DNA of 64,000 bases, from contig DAHUYG010000002.1 in the NCBI GenBank assembly GCA_027315315.1, positions 1 to 64,000 on the forward strand. Reading direction: 5' to 3'. A program made the position numbers and the translations under genes. The stretch's first letter is position 1, and each line of letters opens with the position of its first letter. Below, in pieces: positions 1 through 8,109 of this stretch. The DNA comes from Acidimicrobiaceae bacterium. Lineage in GTDB: Bacteria; Actinomycetota; Acidimicrobiia; Acidimicrobiales; RAAP-2. Below the pieces are notes generated by a model that did no database searches, was not told the DNA's origin, and worked only from the letters and a program-made list of their open reading frames with translations.

Positions 1-2039
1 AGGACCGCGCCCACCCCCTGGGCCACGCCGCCGCGGACCTGGCCGTCCACCACGGCCGGGTTGATCAGCTTTCCGCAGTCCTCGCTGACGACGTAGCGCT
101 CGAAGGACACGAGCCCGGTCTCGACGTCTACCTCCACGATCGCGCAGTGGGTGCCCCCCGACCACCCCCCGGCCCCTCCGTCGTAGGCGTTCTCCACCTT
201 CAACTCGGCGTCAACGTCCTCGGGCAGCCGCCCGGGTTCACGCACCGCAGCGACGAGGTCGGCGAGTCCCATCGCGCTCGTCGGGACGCCGACGACCGAG
301 ATCGCCCCGTCTTCGATGCGAAGGTCCGAGGCGTTCGCCTCGAGCAGGTGCGCACCGAGCTCAAGCACCTTGGCCCGAAGGGCCCGGGCCGTGGTGAGGG
401 CGGCGCCACCGGCCATGGTGGCCGAGCGGCTCCCGCCGGTGAGCCCCGGCGGAACCACGTCGGAGTCCCCGACGATCACCCGGACGTCCTCGAACCGCAC
501 GCCGAACTCGTCGGCTGCGATCTGGGCCAGCGTCGTCTCGTGACTCTGACCATGGGGCATCTGGGCGGTGTAGACGAGGAGCCTGCCGTCCTCGTCGAGT
601 TCCATCTTCATCTGTTCGCGCCCGAGCGGCGACTCCCCCGCCCTCGGACCGGGGGCGGCCTCGATGTAGGAGGCCACGCCGAGCCCGAGATAGCGACCCT
701 CGGCCCGCGCCGTCTCCTGGCGCCGCCGGAAGGCCGGGATGTCGACGATCTCGGCCAGGCGCTCGAGGGACTCCCTGACCGTGACACCCGCCAGGCTGCG
801 CCCGGTGATCATCGTGGTGGGCTCCTCGCCCCGCGTCACGGCGTTGCGCATCCGGACCTCGAAGGGCTCCTTGCCGAGCTCGTGGGCGATGAGGTCGACG
901 ACCCGCTCCCGCACGAACGTCTCGACCGCCCAGGGGCCGCGGTAGGCGACGTACGTGGCCTTGTTGGTGATGAGGACGGTCGAGCGGAACTCGAGCGCCC
1001 CGATCTTGTAGGCACTCGGAAGCATGCCCTCGACCATCGTGGGCAGTGCGGCGGCCATGCCGGGGTATGCGCCCGAGTCGACAACCATGTGCACCTTCAT
1101 GCCGAGGATGTCCCCGTCGTCGGTGTAGGCGGCCTCCACGTCGAGGTACTCCTCGCGGGCCTGCCCGGAGGCCATCAGGTTCTCGTATCGGTCCTCGATG
1201 TACTTGACCGGGCGACCGAGCGCAATCGACGCTGCGGCGACCGCGACGTCCTCCCGGGACGCCCCGATCTTCAAGCCGAACGAGCCGCCGACGTCGGCCG
1301 TCCGGACCCGGATCTTGTCCGGTGGGAGTCCGAGCCGGCCGGCGAGGATGTGCAGCGCGAGGTGCACGCCCTGGTTGGCCGACCACACGAGGAGGTGCTC
1401 GGTCTCGGGGTCGTAGCTCGCGACGAAGCCACGGGTCTCCATGGGCACGTTCTGATGGCGATGCTGGCTGATCCTCACCGAGAGCACGTGGTCGGCCGAC
1501 GAGAACGCCTGCTCGACGTCCCCGTGCGTGGTGACCTCCGACTCGGCCAAGACGTTGGTACCGAGATCCTCGAAGATGGGGGGGTTTGCGGGGTCGAGCG
1601 CCTGCTCGTAGGTCGCGATCGGGGGTAGGTCCTCGTACTCGACGTCGATCAGCTCGACGGCGTCCTCGGCCAGGTAGCGACTCTCCGCCACGACGAGCGC
1701 CACCGGATCACCGACCAGCCGGACCTTGTCGGTGGCGAGGCAAGAGAAGAAGGGCTTCTCCTGGTTCATCATGATGCCGATGGAGTACGGGCCCGGCTTG
1801 ATCATCGACTGGAGCTCCTCGCCGGTGTAGACGAGGAGCACGCCCTCGGCCGCCCGGGCCGCGCTGGCGTCGATGCTCACGATCCTCGCGTGTGGGAACG
1901 GGCTGCGCAGGAACGCCGCGTGCAGCATCCCGGGGAGCTTCACGTCGTCGACGTACTTCCCGCCGCCGGTCAGGATCCGGGGATCTTCGGATCGGGCGAC
2001 GGACGCCCCGACATAGCGCTGGGCGACCTCGGTGGGCAT
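1..2039 (-). CDS. Molybdenum hydroxylase large (Mo cofactor) subunit, CoxL/XdhB-like, 3' end outside window
   Basis: Catalytic subunit of a xanthine dehydrogenase/CO dehydrogenase-type enzyme: it holds the pyranopterin Mo cofactor, hydroxylates a substrate and passes electrons to the 2Fe-2S and FAD subunits encoded just upstream. About 680 codons are visible; relatives run to roughly 770-800, so the C-terminus lies beyond base 1. The ATG at 2039 has AAGGAG five bases upstream. The N-terminal domain carries the usual GGGKYVDD stretch, and a GQSHETT motif lies further on. The active-site loop near residue 364 reads AYRGPW. Form-I CO dehydrogenases have AYRCSFR and form II AYRGAGR, so CO is not a supported substrate. 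Last gene of the FAD-FeS-Mo operon, nine bases after the small subunit. Superfamily certain, substrate unknown. Confidence 0.93.
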   Translation of the reverse strand, partial: MPTEVAQRYVGASVARSEDPRILTGGGKYVDDVKLPGMLHAAFLRSPFPHARIVSIDASAARAAEGVLLVYTGEELQSMIKPGPYSIGIMMNQEKPFFSCLATDKVRLVGDPVALVVAESRYLAEDAVELIDVEYEDLPPIATYEQALDPANPPIFEDLGTNVLAESEVTTHGDVEQAFSSADHVLSVRISQHRHQNVPMETRGFVASYDPETEHLLVWSANQGVHLALHILAGRLGLPPDKIRVRTADVGGSFGLKIGASREDVAVAAASIALGRPVKYIEDRYENLMASGQAREEYLDVEAAYTDDGDILGMKVHMVVDSGAYPGMAAALPTMVEGMLPSAYKIGALEFRSTVLITNKATYVAYRGPWAVETFVRERVVDLIAHELGKEPFEVRMRNAVTRGEEPTTMITGRSLAGVTVRESLERLAEIVDIPAFRRRQETARAEGRYLGLGVASYIEAAPGPRAGESPLGREQMKMELDEDGRLLVYTAQMPHGQSHETTLAQIAADEFGVRFEDVRVIVGDSDVVPPGLTGGSRSATMAGGAALTTARALRAKVLELGAHLLEANASDLRIEDGAISVVGVPTSAMGLADLVAAVREPGRLPEDVDAELKVENAYDGGAGGWSGGTHCAIVEVDVETGLVSFERYVVSEDCGKLINPAVVDGQVRGGVAQGVGAV

Positions 2040-2048
2040 GGCTGCTCC

Positions 2049-2540
2049 TTAGTGTCCGCTGTTGGCGGTCGAGGGTTGACCGGCCGCCCGCAGCACCCCG
2101 GCCACAATGCTCTGGTATCCGGTGCAGCGGCAGACGTTCCCCGACAGCGCCTCTCGCACCTCGGCCTCGGTGGGTGACGGGTTCTCGTTGAGCAGCTCGG
2201 TGATCTGCATGAGGAACCCCGGCGTACAGAAGCCGCACTGGAACCCGTGGCTCTCGACCATGGCCTGCTGGAGCGGGTTCAGCTGCCCGTCGTTGGCCAG
2301 GCCCTCGATCGTCGTGATCTGTGCGCCGCGCACCTGCACCGCGAAGGTGAGGCACGACCGGGCCGCCTGGCCGTCGATGAGGACCGTGCATGCACCGCAC
2401 ACCCCGTGTTCGCACCCGACGTGGGTCCCGGTGAGCTCGAGATCGTCGCGCAAGAAGTCGGCCAGCGTCTTGCGGGGCTCGACGTTCGCGACGTGACGCG
2501 TGCCGTTGACGGTCAGCTCGACGTCGATCGTGTCAGTCAT
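2049..2540 (-). CDS. Molybdenum hydroxylase small subunit, two [2Fe-2S] clusters (CoxS-like)
   Basis: Electron-transfer subunit of the Mo hydroxylase, linking the Mo site to FAD. 163 residues, normal for the family. The N-terminal plant-ferredoxin domain has Cys43, Cys48, Cys51 and Cys63 (CEHGVCGAC then RSC); the C-terminal four-helix domain has Cys102 and Cys105 (CGFC) plus Cys137 and Cys139 (CRC). All eight cluster ligands are present. The ATG at 2540 overlaps the stop of the FAD subunit as ATGA, and AGGAG lies a few bases upstream inside that gene, so translation is probably coupled. The large subunit follows after nine bases. Confidence 0.96.
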   Translation of the reverse strand: MTDTIDVELTVNGTRHVANVEPRKTLADFLRDDLELTGTHVGCEHGVCGACTVLIDGQAARSCLTFAVQVRGAQITTIEGLANDGQLNPLQQAMVESHGFQCGFCTPGFLMQITELLNENPSPTEAEVREALSGNVCRCTGYQSIVAGVLRAAGQPSTANSGH

Positions 2541-3409
2541 TTGTCTCCTGAGCGGCTCGTCGACTTTTCCAGCGCCCGACGCACCAGCACGTGGATCAGG
2601 TGCCTGCGGTAGGCGGTCGTCCCGTGAAGGTCCGACGGGGGGTCGCAGGCGCCCGCCGCGAGCGAGCCCGATTGCTCGAAGGCCTCCGCCGAGGGCGCCG
2701 AGCCCACGAGCTCCTGCTCGGCATCCCGGCAGCGCACGGGCGTGTCGGACACCCCGATGGTGACGATGCGCGCGTCGGCGATGCGTCCGTCCTCCGTCCG
2801 CACGCTCGCTGCGGCACCAACCATGGCGAAGTCCCCGTGCCGGCGGGTCGCCTCCTCGAAGGCCACTCCGGTCCCGGGCTGCGCCACCGGGAACCGGACC
2901 TCGACCAACGCCTCGTCGGGCTCGAGCGCGGTGGTGAAGAACCCCTGGAAGAACTCGGCCGCGGGAACGGTCCTCTCGCCCCGTGGTGCGCTTGTGACGA
3001 CGATGTCCGCGTCGAGGGCCAGCGCAACGGCCGGGATCTCGGCCGACGGGTCGGCATGGGCGGTGCTCCCGCCGACGGTCCCCCGGTTGCGGATGGCGAG
3101 GTGGCCGATCAGCGGCATCGCCTCGGTCAGAAGCGGCACCAAGGACCCGACCACCTCGGAGCGCTCGACGGTCCGTTCCCGGGTCATGGCGCCGATGGCG
3201 ACGTGCCCGTCGTTGCGCTCGATGTAGTCGAGCCCCGGGACGGCCGAAAGGTCGATCAGGACCGCCGGGGACGCGAGCCGGAGCGCGAGGAGCGGCACCA
3301 GGCTCTGGCCGCCGGCCAAGAGCTTGGCGTCGTCTCCGTGCTCGGCGAGGAGCGCCAGGGTCTCCTCGAGCGAGCTCGGTGAGAAGTACGCGAACGGAGA
3401 AGGCTTCAG
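2537..3409 (-). CDS. Molybdenum hydroxylase medium (FAD) subunit, CoxM-like, apparent CTG start
   Basis: FAD-binding subunit that passes electrons from the 2Fe-2S subunit to an acceptor. The conserved N-terminus (LKPSPFAYFSPSSLEE, then LLAGGQSLVPLLALRLA) and the second FAD motif (IRNRGTVGGSTAHADPSAE) are clear; 290 residues fits the family. The open frame has no ATG, GTG or TTG upstream of a TTG at 3319, which would delete about 30 residues including the first FAD-binding strand. The CTG at 3409 sits exactly where relatives have their initiator Met (MKP), with a G-run and GGAA about 8 bases upstream. I therefore annotate CTG; a sequencing error near 3410-3440 is the alternative. First gene of the FAD-FeS-Mo operon. 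Confidence 0.87.
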   Translation of the reverse strand: MKPSPFAYFSPSSLEETLALLAEHGDDAKLLAGGQSLVPLLALRLASPAVLIDLSAVPGLDYIERNDGHVAIGAMTRERTVERSEVVGSLVPLLTEAMPLIGHLAIRNRGTVGGSTAHADPSAEIPAVALALDADIVVTSAPRGERTVPAAEFFQGFFTTALEPDEALVEVRFPVAQPGTGVAFEEATRRHGDFAMVGAAASVRTEDGRIADARIVTIGVSDTPVRCRDAEQELVGSAPSAEAFEQSGSLAAGACDPPSDLHGTTAYRRHLIHVLVRRALEKSTSRSGDK

Positions 3410-3618
3410 TTGGGTTCCCCCCGGTTCGAGGCCATCGCTTCCGCCGGCATCGTAGTGGTGCCTCTCGCATGCCGCCGACGAACGCCCGGCGGCGGCGCTT
3501 CACGGCCGAGCGTCGCGCCCGGCGCGCCGGCCGCCACCGTTCTGGGGGCCCCTCGCCTCCCCGACCCGCGCCCGATCCAGCGCTTCTCCCAGGTCAGATC
3601 GGGTTGTGGAACCGCCAC

Positions 3619-3624
3619 TACGCT
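3619..3624 (+). promoter_or_regulatory. -10 box TACGCT, leaderless moxR
   Basis: TACGCT ends six bases before the GTG at 3631, and no Shine-Dalgarno is visible. The spacing fits a leaderless transcript beginning at or near the start codon. It lies in the 221-base divergent gap between the Mo hydroxylase operon and its accessory genes. Confidence 0.45.
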
Positions 3625-3630
3625 TTGAGC

Positions 3631-3654
3631 GTGACGACCGACGTGACGACCGAC
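3631..3654 (+). repeat. Tandem 12-base duplication at moxR start
   Basis: Two perfect head-to-tail copies of gtgacgaccgac. Because 12 is a multiple of three, it duplicates the residues VTTD and the GTG start codon without changing frame. Confidence 0.85.
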
Positions 3655-4590
3655 GTGCCGACCGCGTCCGACGCGCCGCGGGCGGCCTGGGCGCCCCCCG
3701 AGGCCCCCGACGACATCGAGTCGGCGCTCCGGGGGCAGGGCTACCTCCCCGGTGAGGGCCTGGCGACCGCGATCTTCCTCGCGATCCAACTCCGCCGGCC
3801 GCTGTTCTTGGAGGGCGAGCCCGGTGTGGGCAAGACCGAGGTGGCCAACGCCCTCGCCCAGTGGCTGGGCGCGGATCTGGTCCGGCTCCAGTGCTACGAG
3901 GGGATCGCCGTCCATCAGGCCATCTACGAGTGGGACTACCAGCGCCAGCTCCTCTATCTCCGGGCCCACGATCGGGCGGCCGACGCCCCGGCGATCGAAG
4001 AGGACGAGCTGTTCTCCGAGCGGTTCTTGATCCGCCGGCCGATCCTCCAGGCCATCGCGAGCGGCTCGACCGCGGGGGCGGCGCCCTCGGTCCTACTCAT
4101 CGACGAGATCGACCGCGCCGACGACGAATTCGAGGCCTTCCTCCTCGAGATCCTGGCCAACTTCACCGTGACGGTTCCCGAGATCGGCACCTTCCGGGCC
4201 GAGACCCCCCCGGTCGTGATCCTCACCTCCAACCGCACCCGTGACGTGCACGACGCGCTGAAGCGCCGGGCCATCTACCACTGGGTCGAGCATCCCGACT
4301 TCGACCGGGAGGTCGCGATCGTCCTGACCCGCGTGCCCGAGGCCGGCGAGGAGCTGGCCCGGCAGGTCACGGGCGCGATCCAGGGCTTGCGGACGATGGG
4401 CCTGTACAAGTCCCCCGGTGTCGCCGAGGCCATCGACTGGGCGCGGGCCCTCCACGCCCTCGGTCGAGAGACGCTCGATGTCCCGAGCGCGGCGCGCACG
4501 CTCGGGGCGGTGCTCAAGTACCGGGAGGACGCCGAGCGGGCCCGGCCCGAGCTGGGGGCCCTCGTGACCTCGGCGACGACCCGTGGCTGA
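3631..4590 (+). CDS. MoxR-family AAA+ ATPase (CoxD-like maturation factor)
   Basis: AAA+ ATPase of the MoxR group; in CO dehydrogenase clusters the equivalent CoxD acts in assembly of the Mo active site, working with a VWA partner. 319 residues. Walker A GEPGVGKT at 62-69, Walker B LLIDEID at 155-161, sensor-1 region VILTSNRTRDVHDALKRR. The frame extends upstream, but the TANNNT box and family N-termini favour GTG 3631. A 12-base tandem duplication puts a second in-frame GTG at 3643. The VWA gene overlaps the 3' end by eight bases. Together they match the coxD-coxE arrangement; the client should be the divergent Mo hydroxylase (inference). Confidence 0.93.
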   Translation: MTTDVTTDVPTASDAPRAAWAPPEAPDDIESALRGQGYLPGEGLATAIFLAIQLRRPLFLEGEPGVGKTEVANALAQWLGADLVRLQCYEGIAVHQAIYEWDYQRQLLYLRAHDRAADAPAIEEDELFSERFLIRRPILQAIASGSTAGAAPSVLLIDEIDRADDEFEAFLLEILANFTVTVPEIGTFRAETPPVVILTSNRTRDVHDALKRRAIYHWVEHPDFDREVAIVLTRVPEAGEELARQVTGAIQGLRTMGLYKSPGVAEAIDWARALHALGRETLDVPSAARTLGAVLKYREDAERARPELGALVTSATTRG

Positions 4591-5698
4591 CGTCGCGCCG
4601 CTCGAGACCGACACCCCGGTGCGCGCCGTCGTGGGGTTCTGCCGCACGCTGCGGGCACGGGGCCTCGAGACGCCGGTGGCGGACGTCTTCACGTTCGTCC
4701 GCGCGCTCGGCCTCCTCGGACTCCGCTCCCCCGATTCGCTGTACTGGGCCGGGAGGGCGACCCTCGTCCGCCGGCCCGAGGACATCGGCCTCTACGACTC
4801 GGTGTTCGCGTCCTACTTCGGCGGACCCGACGGCGAGGATCCCGTCGTCGAGCAGCTCGGCGCGACGGGCTCCACCGAGCTGGTCGCGGCGGACGACCAG
4901 GACGCCGACGGGGAGGCGTCCGGCGGCGGCTCGGTCAGCTACAGCCGGATCGAGGTCCTGCGGGAGAAGAACTTCGCTGCGTGCACCCCCGCCGAGCTCG
5001 CCGAGGCGATCGCCACCATGCGCGAGGTTTCGGCCACAGAGACCCTCCGGCGCTCGCACCGCTGGCGGGCCGCCCGCGCCGGCACCCGGCCGGACATCGG
5101 TTCGACGATACGGCGCTCGATGCGCTGCGGCGGGGAGATCGGGCGCCTCGAGCGGACCGACCGGCTCCCCCGGGCCCGCCGGCTGGTGCTGGTGGCCGAC
5201 GTCAGCGGGTCGATGGAGCCCTACGCGCGGGCGCTGCTCCGGTTCGCGCACGTCTTGGTCGCGGGGCGCACCCGGGTCGAAGCCTTCGCACTCGGGACCC
5301 GGCTGACCCGGATTACCCGGCAACTGTCGTCGCGCGACCCCGACGCCGCCATGGTCGCAGCCTCGGGCGCAGTCCTCGACTGGTCCGGGGGGACGAAGCT
5401 CGGTGCGGGGCTTCGCGAGTTCAACGACCGGTTCGGTATCGGCGGGATGGCCCGGGGGGCCCAGATCGTCATCCTCTCGGACGGCTGGGACCGCGGTGAT
5501 CCGGGCGAGCTGGCCTCCCAGATGGCACGGTTGCGACGCGTCGCGCACCAGATCATCTGGGTCAACCCGCTCAAGTCGACCCCGGGCTACGAGCCGCTGA
5601 CCCAGGGGATGGCGGCCGCCCTCCCCTACGTCGACCGCTTCGTTCCCGGTCACAACGTCGCCTCACTGGTCGAGCTCCTGGCCGCGCTGGCCGACTGA
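4583..5698 (+). CDS. VWA-domain protein, CoxE-like
   Basis: CoxE-type von Willebrand factor A protein, expected partner of the preceding MoxR ATPase in maturing the Mo hydroxylase. 371 residues. The C-terminal half is the VWA domain, with the metal-ion-dependent adhesion motif DVSGSM at 206-211 and the later conserved stretches SGGTKLGAGL and ILSDGWDRG. The N-terminal half is the CoxE-specific region with an acidic linker near 95-115. The GTG start overlaps the end of moxR, implying coupled translation. Assignment rests on domain plus context. Confidence 0.92.
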   Translation: MADVAPLETDTPVRAVVGFCRTLRARGLETPVADVFTFVRALGLLGLRSPDSLYWAGRATLVRRPEDIGLYDSVFASYFGGPDGEDPVVEQLGATGSTELVAADDQDADGEASGGGSVSYSRIEVLREKNFAACTPAELAEAIATMREVSATETLRRSHRWRAARAGTRPDIGSTIRRSMRCGGEIGRLERTDRLPRARRLVLVADVSGSMEPYARALLRFAHVLVAGRTRVEAFALGTRLTRITRQLSSRDPDAAMVAASGAVLDWSGGTKLGAGLREFNDRFGIGGMARGAQIVILSDGWDRGDPGELASQMARLRRVAHQIIWVNPLKSTPGYEPLTQGMAAALPYVDRFVPGHNVASLVELLAALAD

Positions 5699-5717
5699 TC
5701 TCCGAGGAGGGCCACCC

Positions 5718-6032
5718 ATGAAAGACGTGCTGGAGGACATCGAACGCTGGCGGACCGGCGGCCGGAGGGTCGCCGTCGCCACGGTTGTCGAGGTGATCGG
5801 GTCCGGGCCGCGGGGACCCGGTGCGACCATGGCGGTGAGCGAGGACGGCGAGGTCGCGGGCTCGGTGTCGGGAGGCTGCGTCGAGGGGGCCGTCGTCACC
5901 GAGGCGCTCGACGTCCTCTCGACCGGGGTGCCGCGGCTGTGCACGTTCGGCTACTCCGACGACGAGGCCTTCGCGGTCGGCCTGACCTGTGGCGGGACGC
6001 TCCGGATCTTCGTGGAGCCCCTGGATTGGTAG
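5718..6032 (+). CDS. XdhC/CoxI N-terminal-domain protein (short form)
   Basis: Stand-alone XdhC_CoxI domain of 104 residues. XdhC proteins bind Mo cofactor and help its sulfuration and insertion into Mo hydroxylases. The core pattern (VVEVIGSGPRGPGATMAVSE, then GSVSGGCVEGAV, then LTCGGTLRIFVEP) is intact, including the family Cys residues in SGGCVEG and LTCGG. The C-terminal Rossmann domain of full-length XdhC is absent here but present in the next gene. GAGGAGGG lies a few bases upstream of the ATG. The pair of XdhC genes resembles the coxF/coxI arrangement. Confidence 0.92.
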   Translation: MKDVLEDIERWRTGGRRVAVATVVEVIGSGPRGPGATMAVSEDGEVAGSVSGGCVEGAVVTEALDVLSTGVPRLCTFGYSDDEAFAVGLTCGGTLRIFVEPLDW

Positions 6033-6070
6033 GAGGCCGCGACGAAGGGTCGGCCGGCCCGGGCACCGGA

Positions 6071-6883
6071 GTGCTCTACGAGATGCTGCGGGACTGCCTG
6101 CGCCGTGACGAGCCGGTGGTGCTGGCGACCGTCGTGTCGAGGAGAGAGGACGGGGCCGATCGGCTCGGGGCCAAGCTGCTCGTCCGCCAGGGTGCCGAGC
6201 CCGTCGGATCGCTGGGCCATCCCGGCCTCGACTCCTCGGTGGCACGCGACGCACTGGGGTGGCTGGCCACCGGCCGGAGCTCGCTCGTCCACTACGGGAC
6301 TGCGGGGGAGTTCGGCCAGGACGCCGTCACGGTGTTCATGGAGGCATTCAGCACCCAGCCCCGCATGGTCATCCTCGGCGCGGTCGACTTCAGCGCGGCC
6401 CTCGCCTCGATGGGCAAGGTCCTCGGCTACCGGGTCGTCGTCTGCGACGCCCGGCCCGTGTTCGCGACGGCGCGGCGCCTCCCCGACGCCGACGAGGTGG
6501 TCGCCGAGTGGCCCGACCGGTTCCTGCGCCGGTTGACCCCCGAGCTCGGCCCGAAGGACGCGCTGTGCGTGCTCACGCACGACGCGAAGTTCGACGTCCC
6601 GGGCATCGTCGCCGCACTGGAGACGGGGGTGGGCTACATCGGCGCGATGGGCTCGCGCCGGACCACCGAACGCCGAACGGCGCGCTTGCGCGAGGCCGGC
6701 GTGTCCGAGGAGCAGCTCGCCCGGGTCCGGGCGCCGATCGGTCTGGACATCGGCGCACGGACCCCGGAGGAGACCGCCGTGTCGATCTGCGCCGAGATCA
6801 TCGCCGCCCGCACCGGCGTCGACCGGGCGGAGGCACTCAGCCGAGGCTCGGGCCCCATCCACCACCACGACCGCGCCACGTGA
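6071..6883 (+). CDS. XdhC family protein with Rossmann domain (second XdhC)
   Basis: Second XdhC/CoxI-type maturation factor, about 270 residues. An N-terminal XdhC_CoxI-like domain (EPVVLATVV, then GAKLLVR, then GSLGHPGLD) is followed by the C-terminal Rossmann domain (MVILGAVDFSAAL, VCDARPVF, VLTHDAKFD, YIGAMGSRRT). The Cys-containing SGGC motif of the first XdhC is missing, so the two are probably not interchangeable. Start uncertain: GTG 6071 matches where the family begins; TTG 6026 would overlap the preceding stop. The 3' end overlaps the nucleotidyltransferase as GTGA. Confidence 0.88.
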   Translation: MLYEMLRDCLRRDEPVVLATVVSRREDGADRLGAKLLVRQGAEPVGSLGHPGLDSSVARDALGWLATGRSSLVHYGTAGEFGQDAVTVFMEAFSTQPRMVILGAVDFSAALASMGKVLGYRVVVCDARPVFATARRLPDADEVVAEWPDRFLRRLTPELGPKDALCVLTHDAKFDVPGIVAALETGVGYIGAMGSRRTTERRTARLREAGVSEEQLARVRAPIGLDIGARTPEETAVSICAEIIAARTGVDRAEALSRGSGPIHHHDRAT

Positions 6884-7437
6884 GGACCGCAGCCGTGATC
6901 CTGGCCGCAGGGTCCGGGTCCCGGTTCGCTGGCGGCGGGCACAAGCTGCTGGCAGCGTTCCGTGGCGAACCGCTCGTGGCGTGGGCGGTCCGCCACGCCC
7001 TCGAGGCGGAGCTCGACGCGACGCTCCTCGTCACGGGGGCGGTCGACCTGCGAGCGGCGCTCCCCGAGGGGGTCGAGGTGGTCGAGAACCCCCGTTGGGC
7101 GCAGGGCCAGGCGACCTCGCTGCAGGCCGGGATCGCCCGGGCCCGCGACGGGGGCTTCGACGCCGTCGTCATCGGCCTGGGCGACCAGCCGCTCATTCCC
7201 GCCGGGGCCTGGAGGGCGGTGGCGGCATCGAGGAGTCCGATCGCCGTCGCCACCTTCGAGGGCGAACCGAGGCCGCCCACCCGCCTCGCCGCCTCGGTGT
7301 GGCCGATGCTCCCCGTCGACGGTGACGAGGGAGCGCGCCTGGTCATGCGGCGTAATCCCGAACTCGTCGAGCAAGTAGCGTGTCCCGGACGACCGATCGA
7401 CATCGACACGGCGGAGGACCTGGCGCGTTGGAACTGA
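6880..7437 (+). CDS. MocA/MobA-like molybdenum cofactor nucleotidyltransferase
   Basis: NTP transferase of the MobA/MocA group, 185 residues, expected to convert molybdopterin to its cytosine (or guanine) dinucleotide form; xanthine dehydrogenase-family enzymes with XdhC partners generally use the CMP form. The N-terminal nucleotide loop is VILAAGSGSRF, with the family Lys in GGHKLLAAF; the metal-binding Asp is in GLGDQPLIP. The GTG start overlaps the xdhC stop, and the 3' end overlaps the coxG start. CMP versus GMP specificity cannot be read from sequence alone; context favours MocA. Confidence 0.88.
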   Translation: MRTAAVILAAGSGSRFAGGGHKLLAAFRGEPLVAWAVRHALEAELDATLLVTGAVDLRAALPEGVEVVENPRWAQGQATSLQAGIARARDGGFDAVVIGLGDQPLIPAGAWRAVAASRSPIAVATFEGEPRPPTRLAASVWPMLPVDGDEGARLVMRRNPELVEQVACPGRPIDIDTAEDLARWN

Positions 7438-8090
7438 AGCACGACTTTCAAGTCTCGGTGCCGATCGACCACGCGTGGGCCCTCCTCACCGACCTCGAGC
7501 GGATCGCCCCCTGCATGCCGGGGGCCCAGCTCCTCGAGGTGGAGGGGGAGGAGTACCGCGGGGTGGTCAAGGTGAAGGTCGGACCGATCACCGCCCAGTA
7601 CAAGGGGACGGCGAGGATCGTGGAGCTCGACCCCGAGGCGCACCGGGCCGTGCTCCGGGCCGAGGGTCGCGACACGAAGGGCCAGGGGGCCGCCGCCGCG
7701 ACGGTCACCGCCGTCTTGAGCGAGGGCGAGGCCGGGACCCAGGTGCGGATCGAGACCGATCTCGAGGTCAGCGGCAAGGTGGCCCAATTCGGCCGGGGCG
7801 CCATGGCCGAGGTGAGCGCAAAGATCCTCGACCAGTTCGTGCGCGATCTCGAGGCCAGCGTGCGCTTGGACCCCTCGAACGAGCCGGCCGAGTCCTCGTC
7901 TGCGGGGGTCGGCGGGTCGGCCACGACGACCGTCGTCCCCGAGGGCGCCCGGGCCATCGACTCGGCGCCGGCGAAGCCCGTCGACCTGCTCGACGTCGCC
8001 GGAGGATCGGTGCTCAAGCGAGCCCTGCCGATCGTCGTCGCGTTCGCGCTGCTCGGCGCATTTCGCCTCTTGCGGCGCCGCCGCCGCTGA
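7428..8090 (+). CDS. CoxG-like SRPBCC protein with C-terminal membrane anchor
   Basis: CoxG family: an SRPBCC lipid/quinone-binding fold followed by a membrane anchor, thought to tether Mo hydroxylases to the membrane and connect them to the quinone pool. 220 residues. SRPBCC domain at 1-150 (DFQVSVPIDHAWALLTD, then MPGAQLLEVEG, then VKVKVGPI), Ser/Thr/Ala-rich linker, then a single hydrophobic helix near 198-212 ending in a run of Arg, consistent with a cytoplasmic tail anchor. TTG start overlapping the previous gene by ten bases. It suggests that the divergent hydroxylase is respiratory (inference). Confidence 0.9.
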   Translation: MELKHDFQVSVPIDHAWALLTDLERIAPCMPGAQLLEVEGEEYRGVVKVKVGPITAQYKGTARIVELDPEAHRAVLRAEGRDTKGQGAAAATVTAVLSEGEAGTQVRIETDLEVSGKVAQFGRGAMAEVSAKILDQFVRDLEASVRLDPSNEPAESSSAGVGGSATTTVVPEGARAIDSAPAKPVDLLDVAGGSVLKRALPIVVAFALLGAFRLLRRRRR

Positions 8091-8109
8091 ACCCATTGGT
8101 GCTCGGCGG

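Noticed and set aside
147-1628. 493-codon plus-strand open frame
   Set aside because: Exact antisense of the Mo subunit; composition is typical of shadow frames in GC-rich DNA and there is no similarity to known proteins.
1-3409. Form-I aerobic CO dehydrogenase
   Set aside because: The large subunit has AYRGPW rather than AYRCSFR in the active-site loop, so the cox-like operon was annotated as a Mo hydroxylase of unknown substrate.
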